A stretch of DNA of 33,171 bases from Magnetovibrio sp. (lineage in GTDB: Bacteria; Pseudomonadota; Alphaproteobacteria; Rhodospirillales_A; JABHCV01). A program made the position numbers and the translations under genes. Shown here one piece after another: positions 7,614 to 17,040 of the stretch. Location: contig PBDF01000005.1 of the NCBI GenBank assembly GCA_002717285.1, positions 88,926 through 122,096 on the forward strand, read 5' to 3'. How positions within the stretch are numbered: position 1 is the first letter of the stretch; each line of letters begins with the position of its first letter. Under the pieces are notes generated by a model. The model had not been told where the DNA came from. It searched no databases and was given only the letters and a program-made list of their open reading frames with translations.

Positions 7614-9272
7614 GTGGAAACACTTCTACATGCACTCCGTAATTTAGGGCCACTCAAACTAACCGTTATGGGCGGGGTAGCTTTTGGTCTTATTGGCTTC
7701 TTCATTTTTATCACGACACGATTAACTTCACCGCAAATGGAATTACTTTATGGTGGCCTGGAGCCTGATGATACAAGTCGAATCACCGCTCAACTTACTC
7801 AGACAAACGTTCCCTTCGAAATACGTAACGGAAGCGACATTTTTGCTCCAAGTGAGATGGTTGGTCAAATTCGTCTATCTCTAGCAGGCAAAGGGATAGG
7901 AGGTGGAAATATCGTTGGTTACGAGATTTTTGATGAGGCAAGTTCTCTTGGTACAACTAATTTCATTCAAAACGTAAATTTAAAACGAGCTCTTGAAGGC
8001 GAACTAGCAAGAACTATTAAGTCCATAGCAAATGTTAACTCAGCTCGTGTTCATTTAGTGATGCCAAAAAGACAACTATTCTCTCGCCAAGCTCAAGAAC
8101 CAAGTGCAACCATTATGCTAAAAATGGCTGGTGCTGGCCGTCTTGGTCCAGAGCAAGTAGCTGCTGTTCAGTATTTAGTTGCCGCCGCTGTGCCTGGATT
8201 AAGTCCAAACAGAATTTCAATTATAGACAATAAAGGTTCCTTATTAGCCCGAGGTTTTGAAGATAAAAATGACTCTAGCGCTGCTGCTGCCAAAGCCAGC
8301 GAACGCAAACGCAATCTCGAGGTTCGGCTAAATAGGACCATCGAACAATTAATCCAAAACATAGTTGGCTTTGGAAAAGTTAGAGCAGAAGTAACTGCAG
8401 ACATGGATTTTGACCGTATTGTCACAAATGAAGAACTCTTTGATCCTGAAGGGCAAGTAGTCGCTTCGACCCAGTCTATAGAACAATCCAACAAAAATCA
8501 GGAAAGTGACGGCTCTGCACCAGTAAGCATAGCCACTAACCTTCCAGATAATAACTCAAATACCACATCGTCTGGTGCAAGCCTTAACTCAAGTGAGGAC
8601 CGTACTGAAGAAACAGTAAACTACTCTAACTCAAAGAAGATCACTAACCACATTCGAGAAGCTGGGGTTTTAACACGATTATCTGTAGCTGTTCTCGTAG
8701 ATGGCACATACCCAGAAAATGAAGCTGGAGAAAAAGTTTACAAGCCACGAACCGAGAATGAAATGCAACTCATGGCTACTCTCATTAGAAGTGCCATTGG
8801 CTTTAACGCAGACCGGGGAGACTCTGTTGATGTTATTAATATGCAATTTGTTGACCTTATCACGGAGGGAGAGGAAAGTTTAGATGTATTCTTAGGCCTC
8901 AATAAAAGTGATATGCTCCGGATGGCAGAAATGCTTGTTCTTAGCATTGTTGCTATTTTGGTTATCCTATTAGTGGTTCGTCCTCTCGTATCTAGAGCCT
9001 TTGAAGCACTTCCAGTAGCTATTGAGGAAGACAAAATGCTTGCTGATCAATCTTCCGCAACAGCTGGTGCCCTCACAGGTCCGGGCGGGGTTGGAACAAC
9101 TGCAAGTGGAGAGCCAAGAATAGAGGGTCAATTTTCGGACGATTTGATAGACATTGACCAAGTTGAGGGCCGGGTCAAGGCATCCTCAGTCAAAAAGATT
9201 GGAGAAATCGTGGCAAAACACCCTGATGAAGCACTTTCTGTTATCCGATCATGGATGTACACAGAAAGTTGA
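7614..9272 (+). CDS. fliF: Flagellar MS-ring protein FliF
   Basis: FliF builds the MS ring in the inner membrane, the first structure of the basal body and the mount for the FliG rotor. The 552 residues show the standard order: an N-terminal membrane helix (about 15-35), a periplasmic ring-building YscJ/FliF domain with NVNSARVHLVMPKR and VPGLSPNRISIIDN segments, a low-complexity region rich in Ser, Asn and Thr, a second membrane helix (about 438-458), and a cytoplasmic tail. The last residues (about 505-552, with VKKIGEIVAKHPDEALSVIR) are the FliG-binding motif. The GTG start is supported by AGGGA at 7 bases. It begins an operon-like run in which fliG follows after 19 bases. Confidence 0.97.
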   Translation: METLLHALRNLGPLKLTVMGGVAFGLIGFFIFITTRLTSPQMELLYGGLEPDDTSRITAQLTQTNVPFEIRNGSDIFAPSEMVGQIRLSLAGKGIGGGNIVGYEIFDEASSLGTTNFIQNVNLKRALEGELARTIKSIANVNSARVHLVMPKRQLFSRQAQEPSATIMLKMAGAGRLGPEQVAAVQYLVAAAVPGLSPNRISIIDNKGSLLARGFEDKNDSSAAAAKASERKRNLEVRLNRTIEQLIQNIVGFGKVRAEVTADMDFDRIVTNEELFDPEGQVVASTQSIEQSNKNQESDGSAPVSIATNLPDNNSNTTSSGASLNSSEDRTEETVNYSNSKKITNHIREAGVLTRLSVAVLVDGTYPENEAGEKVYKPRTENEMQLMATLIRSAIGFNADRGDSVDVINMQFVDLITEGEESLDVFLGLNKSDMLRMAEMLVLSIVAILVILLVVRPLVSRAFEALPVAIEEDKMLADQSSATAGALTGPGGVGTTASGEPRIEGQFSDDLIDIDQVEGRVKASSVKKIGEIVAKHPDEALSVIRSWMYTES

Positions 9273-9291
9273 GATAATCTGGACTTGAAAA

Positions 9292-10332
9292 ATGGCAAAA
9301 GAAAAAAAGAAATTAGATAAAGACTTGGGGAATCTGACTGGTGTCCAAAAGGCAGCTATTTTTATGCTTGCATTAGATCAGGAGCATTCCGGCATGTTGT
9401 TCACGCTAATGGAAGATGATGAAATTCGCGAGCTGTCTCAAACTATGGCAACTCTGGGGGTGGTTTCATCCCGTGTTATAGAAAAGTTATTTATGGAGTT
9501 TGCAGATAGCGTATCTGGTGGTGCCGGCGAGACAGTTACTGGTTCTCAGGTTACAGCTGAACGCCTGCTATATGGCGCATTACCTGAAGATAGGGTAGCT
9601 GGAATTTTAGAAGATATTCGCGGCCCTGCCGGTCGCACAATGTGGGAAAAGCTAGGTAATGTGAATGAAACCGTTTTAGCTAATTATTTAAAGAACGAAT
9701 ACCCACAGACTGTTGCAGTTGTCATGTCTAAAATTAGTCCTGATCACGCTTCCCGGGTTTTGGCAGTACTACCAGAAAAATTTTCTATGGAAGTAATTAT
9801 GCGTATGTTGCGTATGGACTCCGTCAAGAAAGAAGTTATCGACCACATTGAAAAAGTACTACGAGTGGAATTCATGTCAAACCTTGCAAAAGGCTCAGGC
9901 AAACGCGACAGCCACGAAATGATGGCAGACATCTTCAACAACCTTGATCGCGCAACTGAAGCGCGTTTTATGGAAGGTCTTGAGGAGCAGAGCGGGGAAT
10001 CCGCTGAAAAAATCAAAGCCTTAATGTTCACATTTGATGATCTTTCAAGGCTTGACAACACGGGTGTTCAAACTTTGCTTCGCACAGCTGACAAAGAGCA
10101 AATGGCATTGGCCCTGAAAGGCGGTTCAGATGAAATTAAAAACCTATTCTTTACAAACATGTCAGAGCGGGCGGGCAAAATGATGAAAGAAGATATGGAA
10201 TCTATGGGTGCTGTTCGTTTAAAAGATGTCGACGAAGCACAGGCAGGCATAGTACAAGCCGCAAAAGCATTGGCTGACTCAGGTGAAATCGTCATCAGTA
10301 GTGGTGGTGAAGAAGATGAGTTGGTGTATTAA
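9292..10332 (+). CDS. fliG: Flagellar motor switch protein FliG
   Basis: FliG is the rotor protein that binds FliF, FliM and the stator. The 346 residues match the family length. The N-terminal domain starts with [14 protein letters not shown]. The middle domain holds [14 protein letters not shown]; its EYPQ (136-139) replaces the common EHPQ patch for FliM contact. The C-terminal torque domain holds [17 protein letters not shown] and [16 protein letters not shown] with the alternating charged residues that face MotA. The ATG follows fliF by 19 bases and fliH starts 3 bases after the stop, so the three are cotranscribed. Confidence 0.97.
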   Translation: MAKEKKKLDKDLGNLTGVQKAAIFMLALDQEHSGMLFTLMEDDEIRELSQTMATLGVVSSRVIEKLFMEFADSVSGGAGETVTGSQVTAERLLYGALPEDRVAGILEDIRGPAGRTMWEKLGNVNETVLANYLKNEYPQTVAVVMSKISPDHASRVLAVLPEKFSMEVIMRMLRMDSVKKEVIDHIEKVLRVEFMSNLAKGSGKRDSHEMMADIFNNLDRATEARFMEGLEEQSGESAEKIKALMFTFDDLSRLDNTGVQTLLRTADKEQMALALKGGSDEIKNLFFTNMSERAGKMMKEDMESMGAVRLKDVDEAQAGIVQAAKALADSGEIVISSGGEEDELVY

Positions 10333-10335
10333 GGC

Positions 10336-11100
10336 ATGTCAACAGCGAAAAAGTTTATGTTTGATCTCGCTTTCGATGAAAATGTTGATCCTTTGCCGGA
10401 ACCGGAAGTAGAGACAAACGACGATACAATAGCTGAAGATCAGGAAACTGAAATAATTATTCCAACTTATAGCGAGGAAGATTTAGAGACTGCTCGGCAG
10501 CTAGGCTATAAAGCAGGTAAGGAAGAGGGTTTAGCTGCAACGGAGGAGATACTTTCAAAGCAAATCAATGAAACACTAATCAAAATCGATGAAAAGCTCA
10601 TAGTTACTTTTGAAAATTTAGATAATTTGAATTATGAGCTTATGCGTGCAGCCCACTCATTGGCTCTCAGCATTTGTAAAAAAATGATGCCCTCCATGGC
10701 TAAGCAAAGTTCTTTTAGTGAAGTAAAAAAGGTCATAGAAGAGGTCTTCTCTGAAGTTCTTGATGAAGCTCTAATTACTATTGCCGTCCATGTTGACGTT
10801 GTCGAAGCAGTTGAAGCTCGATTAACTGAGCTCGCCAACGAGAAAGAATTTAAAGGTAGATTACAAGTCAAATCAGATGAAACCATAGAAATTAGCGACT
10901 GCAAGATAGATTGGGCAAATGGCGGTACCGAGCGCAACACGAGTGAATTGTGGGCAAATATTGAAACAATCCTAAAACGCAACATCGGAGAAAATCCAAC
11001 AATTTGGGATATTCCAGAAAAAGATGAAAAGAATGACACATTTAAATCTGACGAGAAGCAATCCTTAGATCAACTTCAACAAAATAACATAGATGACTGA
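10336..11100 (+). CDS. fliH: Flagellar export ATPase regulator FliH (FlbE type)
   Basis: FliH dimers hold the FliI ATPase and link it to the switch complex. The 254-residue protein lies directly between fliG and fliN, its usual place. It has an acidic N-terminus, a helical middle with the FliH-like LETARQLGYKAGKEEGL segment (about 50-66) that fits the Gly-rich helix repeat, then a C-terminal domain of the FliH/HrpE fold with LKRNIGENPTIWD-like ending. Identity is low across FliH proteins, so the call relies on the AR-x2-GY-x2-G-x2-EG motif and on position. Its partner FliI is encoded at 20333-21844 on the other strand. Confidence 0.85.
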   Translation: MSTAKKFMFDLAFDENVDPLPEPEVETNDDTIAEDQETEIIIPTYSEEDLETARQLGYKAGKEEGLAATEEILSKQINETLIKIDEKLIVTFENLDNLNYELMRAAHSLALSICKKMMPSMAKQSSFSEVKKVIEEVFSEVLDEALITIAVHVDVVEAVEARLTELANEKEFKGRLQVKSDETIEISDCKIDWANGGTERNTSELWANIETILKRNIGENPTIWDIPEKDEKNDTFKSDEKQSLDQLQQNNIDD

Positions 11101-11122
11101 CAAATAGAGTCAGGAGGACAAA

Positions 11123-11632
11123 ATGGCAGATGAAACAGACGTTGAGCAAAACAAAGCTGAGGCTGAAGAAGCAAAAGATGTTGACACAGAAGGAGAAGGC
11201 CTTGAGCAAAATAAAGCTGAGGCTGATGAAGAAAAAATTGTTGACACAGAGGGAGGAGGCCTTGAGCTAGACGAACTTGAAACCGAAGAAGATGCGAAAG
11301 ATATTGATATGGTTCGCGTAGGCGACAGCGCTGAACCCACGACTGGCCCAAAACCAGTAATAGAAATTCCTGACCTACCCGAAAGTCCCCAAGATTTGGA
11401 GGCAGTGTACGATGTGCCTGTGCAAGTCTCTGCTGTTTTGGGAAAAGCTACAATGCAAGTAAATCAACTTTTAAAGCTAGGTCGCGGTGCAGTTGTTGAG
11501 CTTGATCGAAAAGTGGGAGAGGCTATCGATATTTATGTAAACAACAGACTTGTTGCTCGCGGTGAGGTTGTTGTTGTGGAAGAACGCCTTGGCGTAACAA
11601 TGACTGAAATTATCAAAACGGAACGCACCTAA
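11123..11632 (+). CDS. fliN: Flagellar motor switch protein FliN with acidic N-terminal repeat
   Basis: FliN forms the lower part of the C-ring with FliM. The C-terminal SPOA domain (about residues 90-169) is clear: YDVPVQVSAVLGKATM, LLKLGRGAVVELDRKVGE, IYVNNRLVARGEVVVV and the closing LGVTMTEI. The N-terminal 65 residues are strongly acidic. They contain two near-identical 20-residue units, EQNKAEAEEAKDVDTEGEGL and its copy, then a degenerate third. The strong AGGAGG ribosome site fixes the ATG. Typical FliN is about 100-140 residues, so the extra length is the repeat. FliM is not encoded in the window. Confidence 0.95.
   Translation: MADETDVEQNKAEAEEAKDVDTEGEGLEQNKAEADEEKIVDTEGGGLELDELETEEDAKDIDMVRVGDSAEPTTGPKPVIEIPDLPESPQDLEAVYDVPVQVSAVLGKATMQVNQLLKLGRGAVVELDRKVGEAIDIYVNNRLVARGEVVVVEERLGVTMTEIIKTERT
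11144..11263 (+). repeat. 60-base tandem repeat, two copies, in the 5' part of fliN
   Basis: Units 11144-11203 and 11204-11263 are in frame and differ at a small number of positions. They encode two 20-residue acidic blocks starting EQNKAEA and ending GL. A shorter diverged third block follows. In-frame duplication suggests recent expansion by slippage or unequal crossing over. Confidence 0.85.
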
Positions 11633-11644
11633 GGAAATTGTCTT

Positions 11645-12460
11645 ATGGCAGATGAAGTCGCCGAAAGTAAAACCACAAAACAAAATTCAACCATAGATTT
11701 GGCTACCATGATTGGTTTAATAGCTGGTTTCGGCCTTATATCATCCGCAATCATTCTTGGAGGTGACCCACTAGCTTTCATAAACCCACCTTCTATTTTG
11801 ATCGTTATTGGAGGTACCCTTGCTGTGACTTCCATGTGTTTTACTCTCAAAGAAATGGCAGGTTCCATTGGGGTTATAAGTAAAGCTTTTTTTTACCCGA
11901 CATTTGACCCATCTGATGCTGCTATCCAAGTTCTAGAATTATCTGAAATGGCCCGGAAAAAAGGCGTTCTCTCCCTTCAAAACATGGTCGACACGCTGCA
12001 AGAACAACCCTTTTTATATAAGGGCATGCTCATGATTGTGGATGGCACTCCCAGCGAAGAGGTTGAGTCAATCCTACGTCGAGATCGAAGTGCCACCCTA
12101 GAGCGTCATAAAAAGGGTGCTAGCATTCTCCGTAAGGCTGCAGAGTTTGCGCCTGCAATGGGCCTAATAGGTACACTGATAGGTTTGGTGCAAATGCTTG
12201 GGAACCTTGAAGATCCTTCAACCATTGGTCCGGCAATGGCTGTCGCACTTCTAACCACCTTCTATGGGGCAGTTTTGGCTAACATGGTTTTTTCACCTAT
12301 GGCATCGAAACTAGAGCGAAATGCGTCAGCAGAGGCGGTAGTTAGCAATGTTTATCTGATGGGAGCTTCCTCAATTGGCAGACAGGAAAGCCCTCGTCGA
12401 CTTGAAATGCTATTAAACAGCACTCTACCGCCGTCTAAACGAATTCAATATTTCGACTAA
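11645..12460 (+). CDS. motA: Flagellar stator protein MotA/PomA family
   Basis: MotA-family proteins form the ring around a MotB/PomB dimer and turn ion flow into torque on FliG. The 271 residues show four membrane segments (about 20-40, 48-66, 168-186, 193-216). A large cytoplasmic loop lies between the second and third. FAPAMGLIGTLIGLVQML is the third-helix motif with the conserved Pro (170). The N-terminal DLATMIGLIAGFGLI and FINPPSILIVIGGTLAV stretches are like the short PomA type rather than long E. coli MotA. It is embedded between fliN and flbD. No MotB-like gene is in the window, so its partner must lie elsewhere. Proton or sodium use cannot be decided here. Confidence 0.9.
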   Translation: MADEVAESKTTKQNSTIDLATMIGLIAGFGLISSAIILGGDPLAFINPPSILIVIGGTLAVTSMCFTLKEMAGSIGVISKAFFYPTFDPSDAAIQVLELSEMARKKGVLSLQNMVDTLQEQPFLYKGMLMIVDGTPSEEVESILRRDRSATLERHKKGASILRKAAEFAPAMGLIGTLIGLVQMLGNLEDPSTIGPAMAVALLTTFYGAVLANMVFSPMASKLERNASAEAVVSNVYLMGASSIGRQESPRRLEMLLNSTLPPSKRIQYFD

Positions 12461-12474
12461 CGGAAAAAACGAAA

Positions 12475-13818
12475 ATGCGATTACTTATTATAGGAACACT
12501 TGATGGCCAAATTGGCGGAGCCAGTCGAATTGCCATTGATCGTGGTGCGAGAGTAACACAGGCGGACAATATTGACTCAGGTTTAGAAACCTTGCGCAAA
12601 GGAAACAGTGCCGATCTTTTAATGGTGGATGTAAATTTTGATATTAGTGCTTTAATTGAAAGCTTGCGAAACGAACGTATCATCGTTCCTGTTGTTGCTT
12701 GTGGCATAGGCAATGATACCCAAGCAGCCGTTCGTGCTATAAAGGCAGGAGCCAAGGAATACATTCCACTACCCCCTGACACAGATCTAATTGCAGCGGT
12801 TCTCTCTGCAGTTACCGAAGAAGATCAAACAATCATCTATAAAGATCCAGCTATGGTAAAATTACTGCAACTAGCAGACCAAGTAGCACCCAGTAACGCA
12901 AGCATACTTGTTACAGGTGAGTCTGGGACAGGAAAAGAATTGATTGCACGCCATCTTCATAATAAAAGCCCTCGTGCCAAAGAACGATTTATAGCTGTAA
13001 ACTGCGCTGCAATACCTGAGAATCTTCTTGAGTCAGAACTTTTTGGCTATGAAAAAGGGTCCTTCACAGGAGCTGTGTCACGGCGAATAGGCAAGTTTGA
13101 GGAAGCAAATCGGGGAACTCTTTTACTTGATGAAATCACAGAAATGGATCCACGACTCCAGGCTAAACTTCTTAGGGCTATTCAAGAACGAGAAATAGAC
13201 CGTGTTGGTGGATCAAAACCTATCTCAATTGATGTGCGTATTGTGGCTACATCAAATCGTGACATACCGAGTGAGGTAACAAAGGGAAATTTTCGCGAGG
13301 ACTTATACTTTAGACTAAACGTAGTTAACTTAACGCTTCCTCCACTACGCAAGCGCCCTCAGGATATTGAACACTTGTCTAAACACTTCATCAATAAATT
13401 TGCAGGTGACAACGGCGTTGATCCTCTCCCATTAGCCACCACAACAATAGATATGCTTAATGCCCATAGTTGGCCTGGTAATGTAAGAGAACTAGAAAAC
13501 ACCATGCACAGAGCCGTACTCTTAGCTAGTGGCACAGAAATTGAACCAAACGCCATCATGTTAAGGGAGCAGCAAGCAAAAACGAGTCAAGATGGCGAAA
13601 AAGAAGATACAAATAAAACCAATTTGGTTGGTAGCACAGTTGCAGCAGTAGAGAGAAATTTAATCATTGATACTCTACAGCATTGCCTCGGTAATCGGAC
13701 CCACGCAGCCAATATTCTTGGTATTTCAATTCGTACATTACGTAATAAGTTAAAGCTATACAATGAGCAAGGTTTTCAAATCCCAACACCAGGGGAAACT
13801 GAAAACCCGTCCATTTAG
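12475..13818 (+). CDS. flbD: Sigma-54-dependent flagellar transcription regulator FlbD
   Basis: FlbD activates sigma-54 hook and late flagellar promoters and represses the early fliF operon in Caulobacter. The 447 residues start with a degenerate receiver: MRLLIIGTLDGQIGGA lacks the usual acidic pair but keeps an Asp in LLMVDVN (52), and AIKAGAKEYIPLPPD is FlbD-typical. The AAA+ domain has Walker A GESGTGKE (148-155), the sigma-54 contact loop as GSFTGA (195-200, usually GAFTGA) and Walker B GTLLLDEI (214-221). A Fis-type helix-turn-helix ends the protein (about 395-430, with NRTHAANILGISIRTLRNKL). The target is probably the sigma-54 promoter at 475-491. Its regulator FliX is not seen in the window. 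Confidence 0.95.
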   Translation: MRLLIIGTLDGQIGGASRIAIDRGARVTQADNIDSGLETLRKGNSADLLMVDVNFDISALIESLRNERIIVPVVACGIGNDTQAAVRAIKAGAKEYIPLPPDTDLIAAVLSAVTEEDQTIIYKDPAMVKLLQLADQVAPSNASILVTGESGTGKELIARHLHNKSPRAKERFIAVNCAAIPENLLESELFGYEKGSFTGAVSRRIGKFEEANRGTLLLDEITEMDPRLQAKLLRAIQEREIDRVGGSKPISIDVRIVATSNRDIPSEVTKGNFREDLYFRLNVVNLTLPPLRKRPQDIEHLSKHFINKFAGDNGVDPLPLATTTIDMLNAHSWPGNVRELENTMHRAVLLASGTEIEPNAIMLREQQAKTSQDGEKEDTNKTNLVGSTVAAVERNLIIDTLQHCLGNRTHAANILGISIRTLRNKLKLYNEQGFQIPTPGETENPSI

Positions 13819-13849
13819 AAATATGAGTCTAAGGAACTGAAGAACATAA

Positions 13850-15997
13850 ATGGCTGATACACCAGAGGCTGGAAACAATACAGAAGAAATGACAGTCCCT
13901 GAAAAAGGGCCTAACATTCCCAACCTTCTCAACATCATGCGAGCGATTAGCAAGCGCTCAGACTTGATGCTGGCAATTGGGGTTGTTGGAATCCTAGTTG
14001 TTCTAATTTTACCACTTCCAACTTGGCTGATGGACCTAGGCCTAGCTTTTTCTATCACTTTTTCTGTCCTTATCCTTATGACAGCTTTATTTGTCTCAAA
14101 GTCATTGGAATTCAACACGTTCCCAACGATTCTACTTCTCGCCACAATGATTAGGCTCTCGCTAAATCTTGCCTCTACCCGTTTAATATTGGCAGAGGGT
14201 CATAATGGAACCGCTGCTGCGGGAAAAGTTATAGAAGCCTTCGGTGGTTTCGTTATGGGCGGTAACTTTGTAATTGGTATTATCGTTTTTGCAATTCTAG
14301 TGATTGTAAATTTCATGGTTATTACAAAGGGTTCAGGACGTATTGCTGAAGTATCAGCACGCTTTACACTTGATGCAATGCCGGGAAAACAGATGGCTAT
14401 TGACGCTGACTTGTCTACGGGATTAATCGATGAAGAGACAGCTCGTATGCGGCGGAAAGAACTCGAAGATGAAAGCACTTTCTTCGGCGCCATGGACGGT
14501 GCTTCAAAATTTGTTCGTGGAGACGCCATTGCCGGCCTATTAATTACTTTTATTAATGTCATTGCCGGTATGATTATTGGCGTTGCACAAATGGATTTAT
14601 CTTTTGCCGATGCTGCCGATATTTACACTCGCCTAACGGTTGGTGATGGTCTTGTTACCCAGATACCAGCTTTGATTGTATCTACATCAGCAGGCTTAAT
14701 GGTAACCAAAGCTGGTATAAAAGGTACACCAGAGAAGGCACTATTTAGTCAGCTTAGTGGACATCCCAAGGCACTTGGCTTGAGTAGCTTCTTACTTTTA
14801 GTCATGTCAATGTTACCCGGCATACCAGCAGGTCCTTTTTTATTTCTCGGAATAGGTGCTGGTCTGACTGCCTTTATTGTCAATCGCTCATTAGAAAAAA
14901 CTAAGAATGAGCTTGCCCTAAGACAGGGAAGCGATGAGATTGAGACTGCAAACGTTGAAGAAGAACCAATCTCGTCGGCCCTAAGAATTGATTATCTTCG
15001 CCTTGAATTAGGTTATGGCCTCTTGTCGCTAATTAATAACCCTAATGAAGGCCAGCGCCTTACCGATCAGATCAAAGCATTACGGCGTCAAATGGCATCT
15101 GATATTGGCTTCGTGATGCCGTCAGTACGAATTCAAGACAACATGCAATTATCTTCCAATACGTATACGATTAGAGTCAAAGAGATTGAGGCTGGTGAGG
15201 GAGACCTGCGTCCAAATATGCTCTTGGTGATGGACCCACGTGGCGAAGAAATCACACTTCCGGGCGAGAAGACTGTCGAGCCTACATTTGGACTACCAGC
15301 TATGTGGATTGACGAGGTCAATCGTGAGGAGGCACTGTTCAGAGGCTACACAGTTGTTGACCCCCCAACCGTAATCACAACTCATTTGACTGAAGTCATA
15401 AAAGATAACATGTCTGAGCTTTTATCATATGCAGAAACCCAGAAACTCATGGATGAGCTCGACAAAGAGCACCAGAAGCTTATTGGTGAAATGATCCCAG
15501 CACAAATATCTCTTGGCGGTGTTCAACGAGTTCTACAAAATTTACTTGCTGAAAGAGTTTCTATTCGGGATTTACCAACGATACTTGAAGGCATATCTGA
15601 AGCCTGTGGCCAAACAAGAAATATTACTATGATAACTGAGCACGTTCGAGCACGTCTAGCTCGCCAAATAAGTTCCATGAACACTAATGAGACAGGTGTA
15701 ATTACCATGCTTACGCTGACACCGGAATGGGAGCAGGCTTTTGCAGAGTCCATTGTCGGAACAGGTGAAGACAAGCAATTATCTATGCCCCCAAGCCGCC
15801 TACAAGAATTTATTGGGGCACTACGTAATGCATTTGAGCAACAAGCAATGATGGGAGAAACACCTGTATTGTTAACTAGTCCAACCATAAGACCATTTGT
15901 GCGCTCAATAATAGAAAGATTTCGTCCTATGACTACAGTCATGTCACAAAATGAGGTTTATGCCAAGGCAAGTATAAAAACCCTAGGACAGGTCTGA
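13850..15997 (+). CDS. flhA: Flagellar export gate protein FlhA
   Basis: FlhA is the main export-gate subunit of the flagellar type III system and docks chaperone-substrate complexes. The 715 residues match the family. About eight membrane helices lie within residues 40-330. A cytoplasmic loop holds the family signature around RFTLDAMPGKQMAIDADL (about 170-187). A linker of about 30 residues rich in Glu follows, then the C-terminal domain with LRIDYLRLELGYGLLSL, FVMPSVRIQDNMQL and EHVRARLARQI. Translation starts 31 bases after flbD, and flhF begins 5 bases after its stop. Confidence 0.98.
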   Translation: MADTPEAGNNTEEMTVPEKGPNIPNLLNIMRAISKRSDLMLAIGVVGILVVLILPLPTWLMDLGLAFSITFSVLILMTALFVSKSLEFNTFPTILLLATMIRLSLNLASTRLILAEGHNGTAAAGKVIEAFGGFVMGGNFVIGIIVFAILVIVNFMVITKGSGRIAEVSARFTLDAMPGKQMAIDADLSTGLIDEETARMRRKELEDESTFFGAMDGASKFVRGDAIAGLLITFINVIAGMIIGVAQMDLSFADAADIYTRLTVGDGLVTQIPALIVSTSAGLMVTKAGIKGTPEKALFSQLSGHPKALGLSSFLLLVMSMLPGIPAGPFLFLGIGAGLTAFIVNRSLEKTKNELALRQGSDEIETANVEEEPISSALRIDYLRLELGYGLLSLINNPNEGQRLTDQIKALRRQMASDIGFVMPSVRIQDNMQLSSNTYTIRVKEIEAGEGDLRPNMLLVMDPRGEEITLPGEKTVEPTFGLPAMWIDEVNREEALFRGYTVVDPPTVITTHLTEVIKDNMSELLSYAETQKLMDELDKEHQKLIGEMIPAQISLGGVQRVLQNLLAERVSIRDLPTILEGISEACGQTRNITMITEHVRARLARQISSMNTNETGVITMLTLTPEWEQAFAESIVGTGEDKQLSMPPSRLQEFIGALRNAFEQQAMMGETPVLLTSPTIRPFVRSIIERFRPMTTVMSQNEVYAKASIKTLGQV

Positions 15998-16002
15998 GCA
16001 AC

Positions 16003-17040
16003 ATGCATTTGAAAACTTTTAGTGCTCCGACGATAACCGAAGCCATGGAAACAATGCGCATGGAAATGGGAGAAAAATCTGTCATTATAGCAAGCCGTAC
16101 TGCGAAAAAAGGCGCAGTCATTACTGCTGCTGTAGAGGATACTGCTCCAAACGGGTTAAAGATCCTAGAAAAACCCATCAAAGAAGAGATACCAGAGTTT
16201 GAACAACATGAGACAATAGAAATCATTCGCCAGAGCCTATTATTTCACGGTGTTCCTCTCTCGATATTAAATCGTTTGACTGAACTATCCACCAATATCT
16301 CAGCAGAAAATCCTACCTTAACCCTTGCTGCTACTCTGGAAAATGAATTTTCCTTTGATCCAATTTCAACTTTTCTATCTCAATACAACAAAGATATTTC
16401 TGCGCCACGCATTCTCTTAATGGGAGCACCAGGTGTTGGGAAGACTCTTTTGACAGCTAAGTTGGCAGCTCATGCAACAGAAGTTGGAAATAGACCTCGA
16501 GTAATAACTACCGATACCCAAAAAGTAGGGAAAATAGAACAACTAAAGGCTTTGACCAAAAAGTTTGGAATTAAGATTGAAATAACAAACAATGCAAAAG
16601 GGCTCATAAGATTAGTGCAAGAAAACGACAATAATGTTCCCATTATCGTTGACACCTCCGGTACAAACCCATTTGATGCCACTGAAATGGAACATCTTAA
16701 AACAATCGCTAGCACGGCACAGTTTGAAAAAATTGCTGTGATAGCTGCAGGTAGAGACCCAGTAGAAACTGCGGAGGTTGCTTTAGGATTTTCAACTATT
16801 GGGGCAAAAAGGATGGTTATAACTCAACTGGATATGACGCGCCGCCTTGGTAGCATACTCACTGCAACTTATGCTGGTAAACTGTCATTATCAGATATCA
16901 GCATCAGTCCCAATATTTCCAACGGCTTCTGCCCCCTAAATTCAGTCTCTCTTGCCCGCCTGATAATGCCGTATACTGATACTGATGGATCAATAAATTT
17001 TGTCAATGAGGACACCAATCAAACAGAGGCAATAATATGA
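16003..17040 (+). CDS. flhF: SRP-family GTPase FlhF (polar flagellum placement)
   Basis: FlhF is an SRP/FtsY-like GTPase that marks the cell pole for flagellar assembly and is countered by FlhG. The start MHLKTFSAPTITEAMETM is the FlhF N-terminal motif. The G domain has Walker A GAPGVGKT (141-148), DTSG as the G3 element and TQLD in place of TKLD as G4. At 345 residues it is on the short side because the basic linker is reduced. It ends with a 4-base overlap with flhG, so the pair is translationally coupled. Its presence suggests one or few polar flagella. Confidence 0.93.
   Translation: MHLKTFSAPTITEAMETMRMEMGEKSVIIASRTAKKGAVITAAVEDTAPNGLKILEKPIKEEIPEFEQHETIEIIRQSLLFHGVPLSILNRLTELSTNISAENPTLTLAATLENEFSFDPISTFLSQYNKDISAPRILLMGAPGVGKTLLTAKLAAHATEVGNRPRVITTDTQKVGKIEQLKALTKKFGIKIEITNNAKGLIRLVQENDNNVPIIVDTSGTNPFDATEMEHLKTIASTAQFEKIAVIAAGRDPVETAEVALGFSTIGAKRMVITQLDMTRRLGSILTATYAGKLSLSDISISPNISNGFCPLNSVSLARLIMPYTDTDGSINFVNEDTNQTEAII

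Noticed and set aside
11076..11351. Minus-strand frames of 91 and 76 residues over the fliN repeat
   Set aside because: They are antisense products of the 60-base repeat (Leu/Gln- or Ser-rich), with no start signal, and fliN is certain here.
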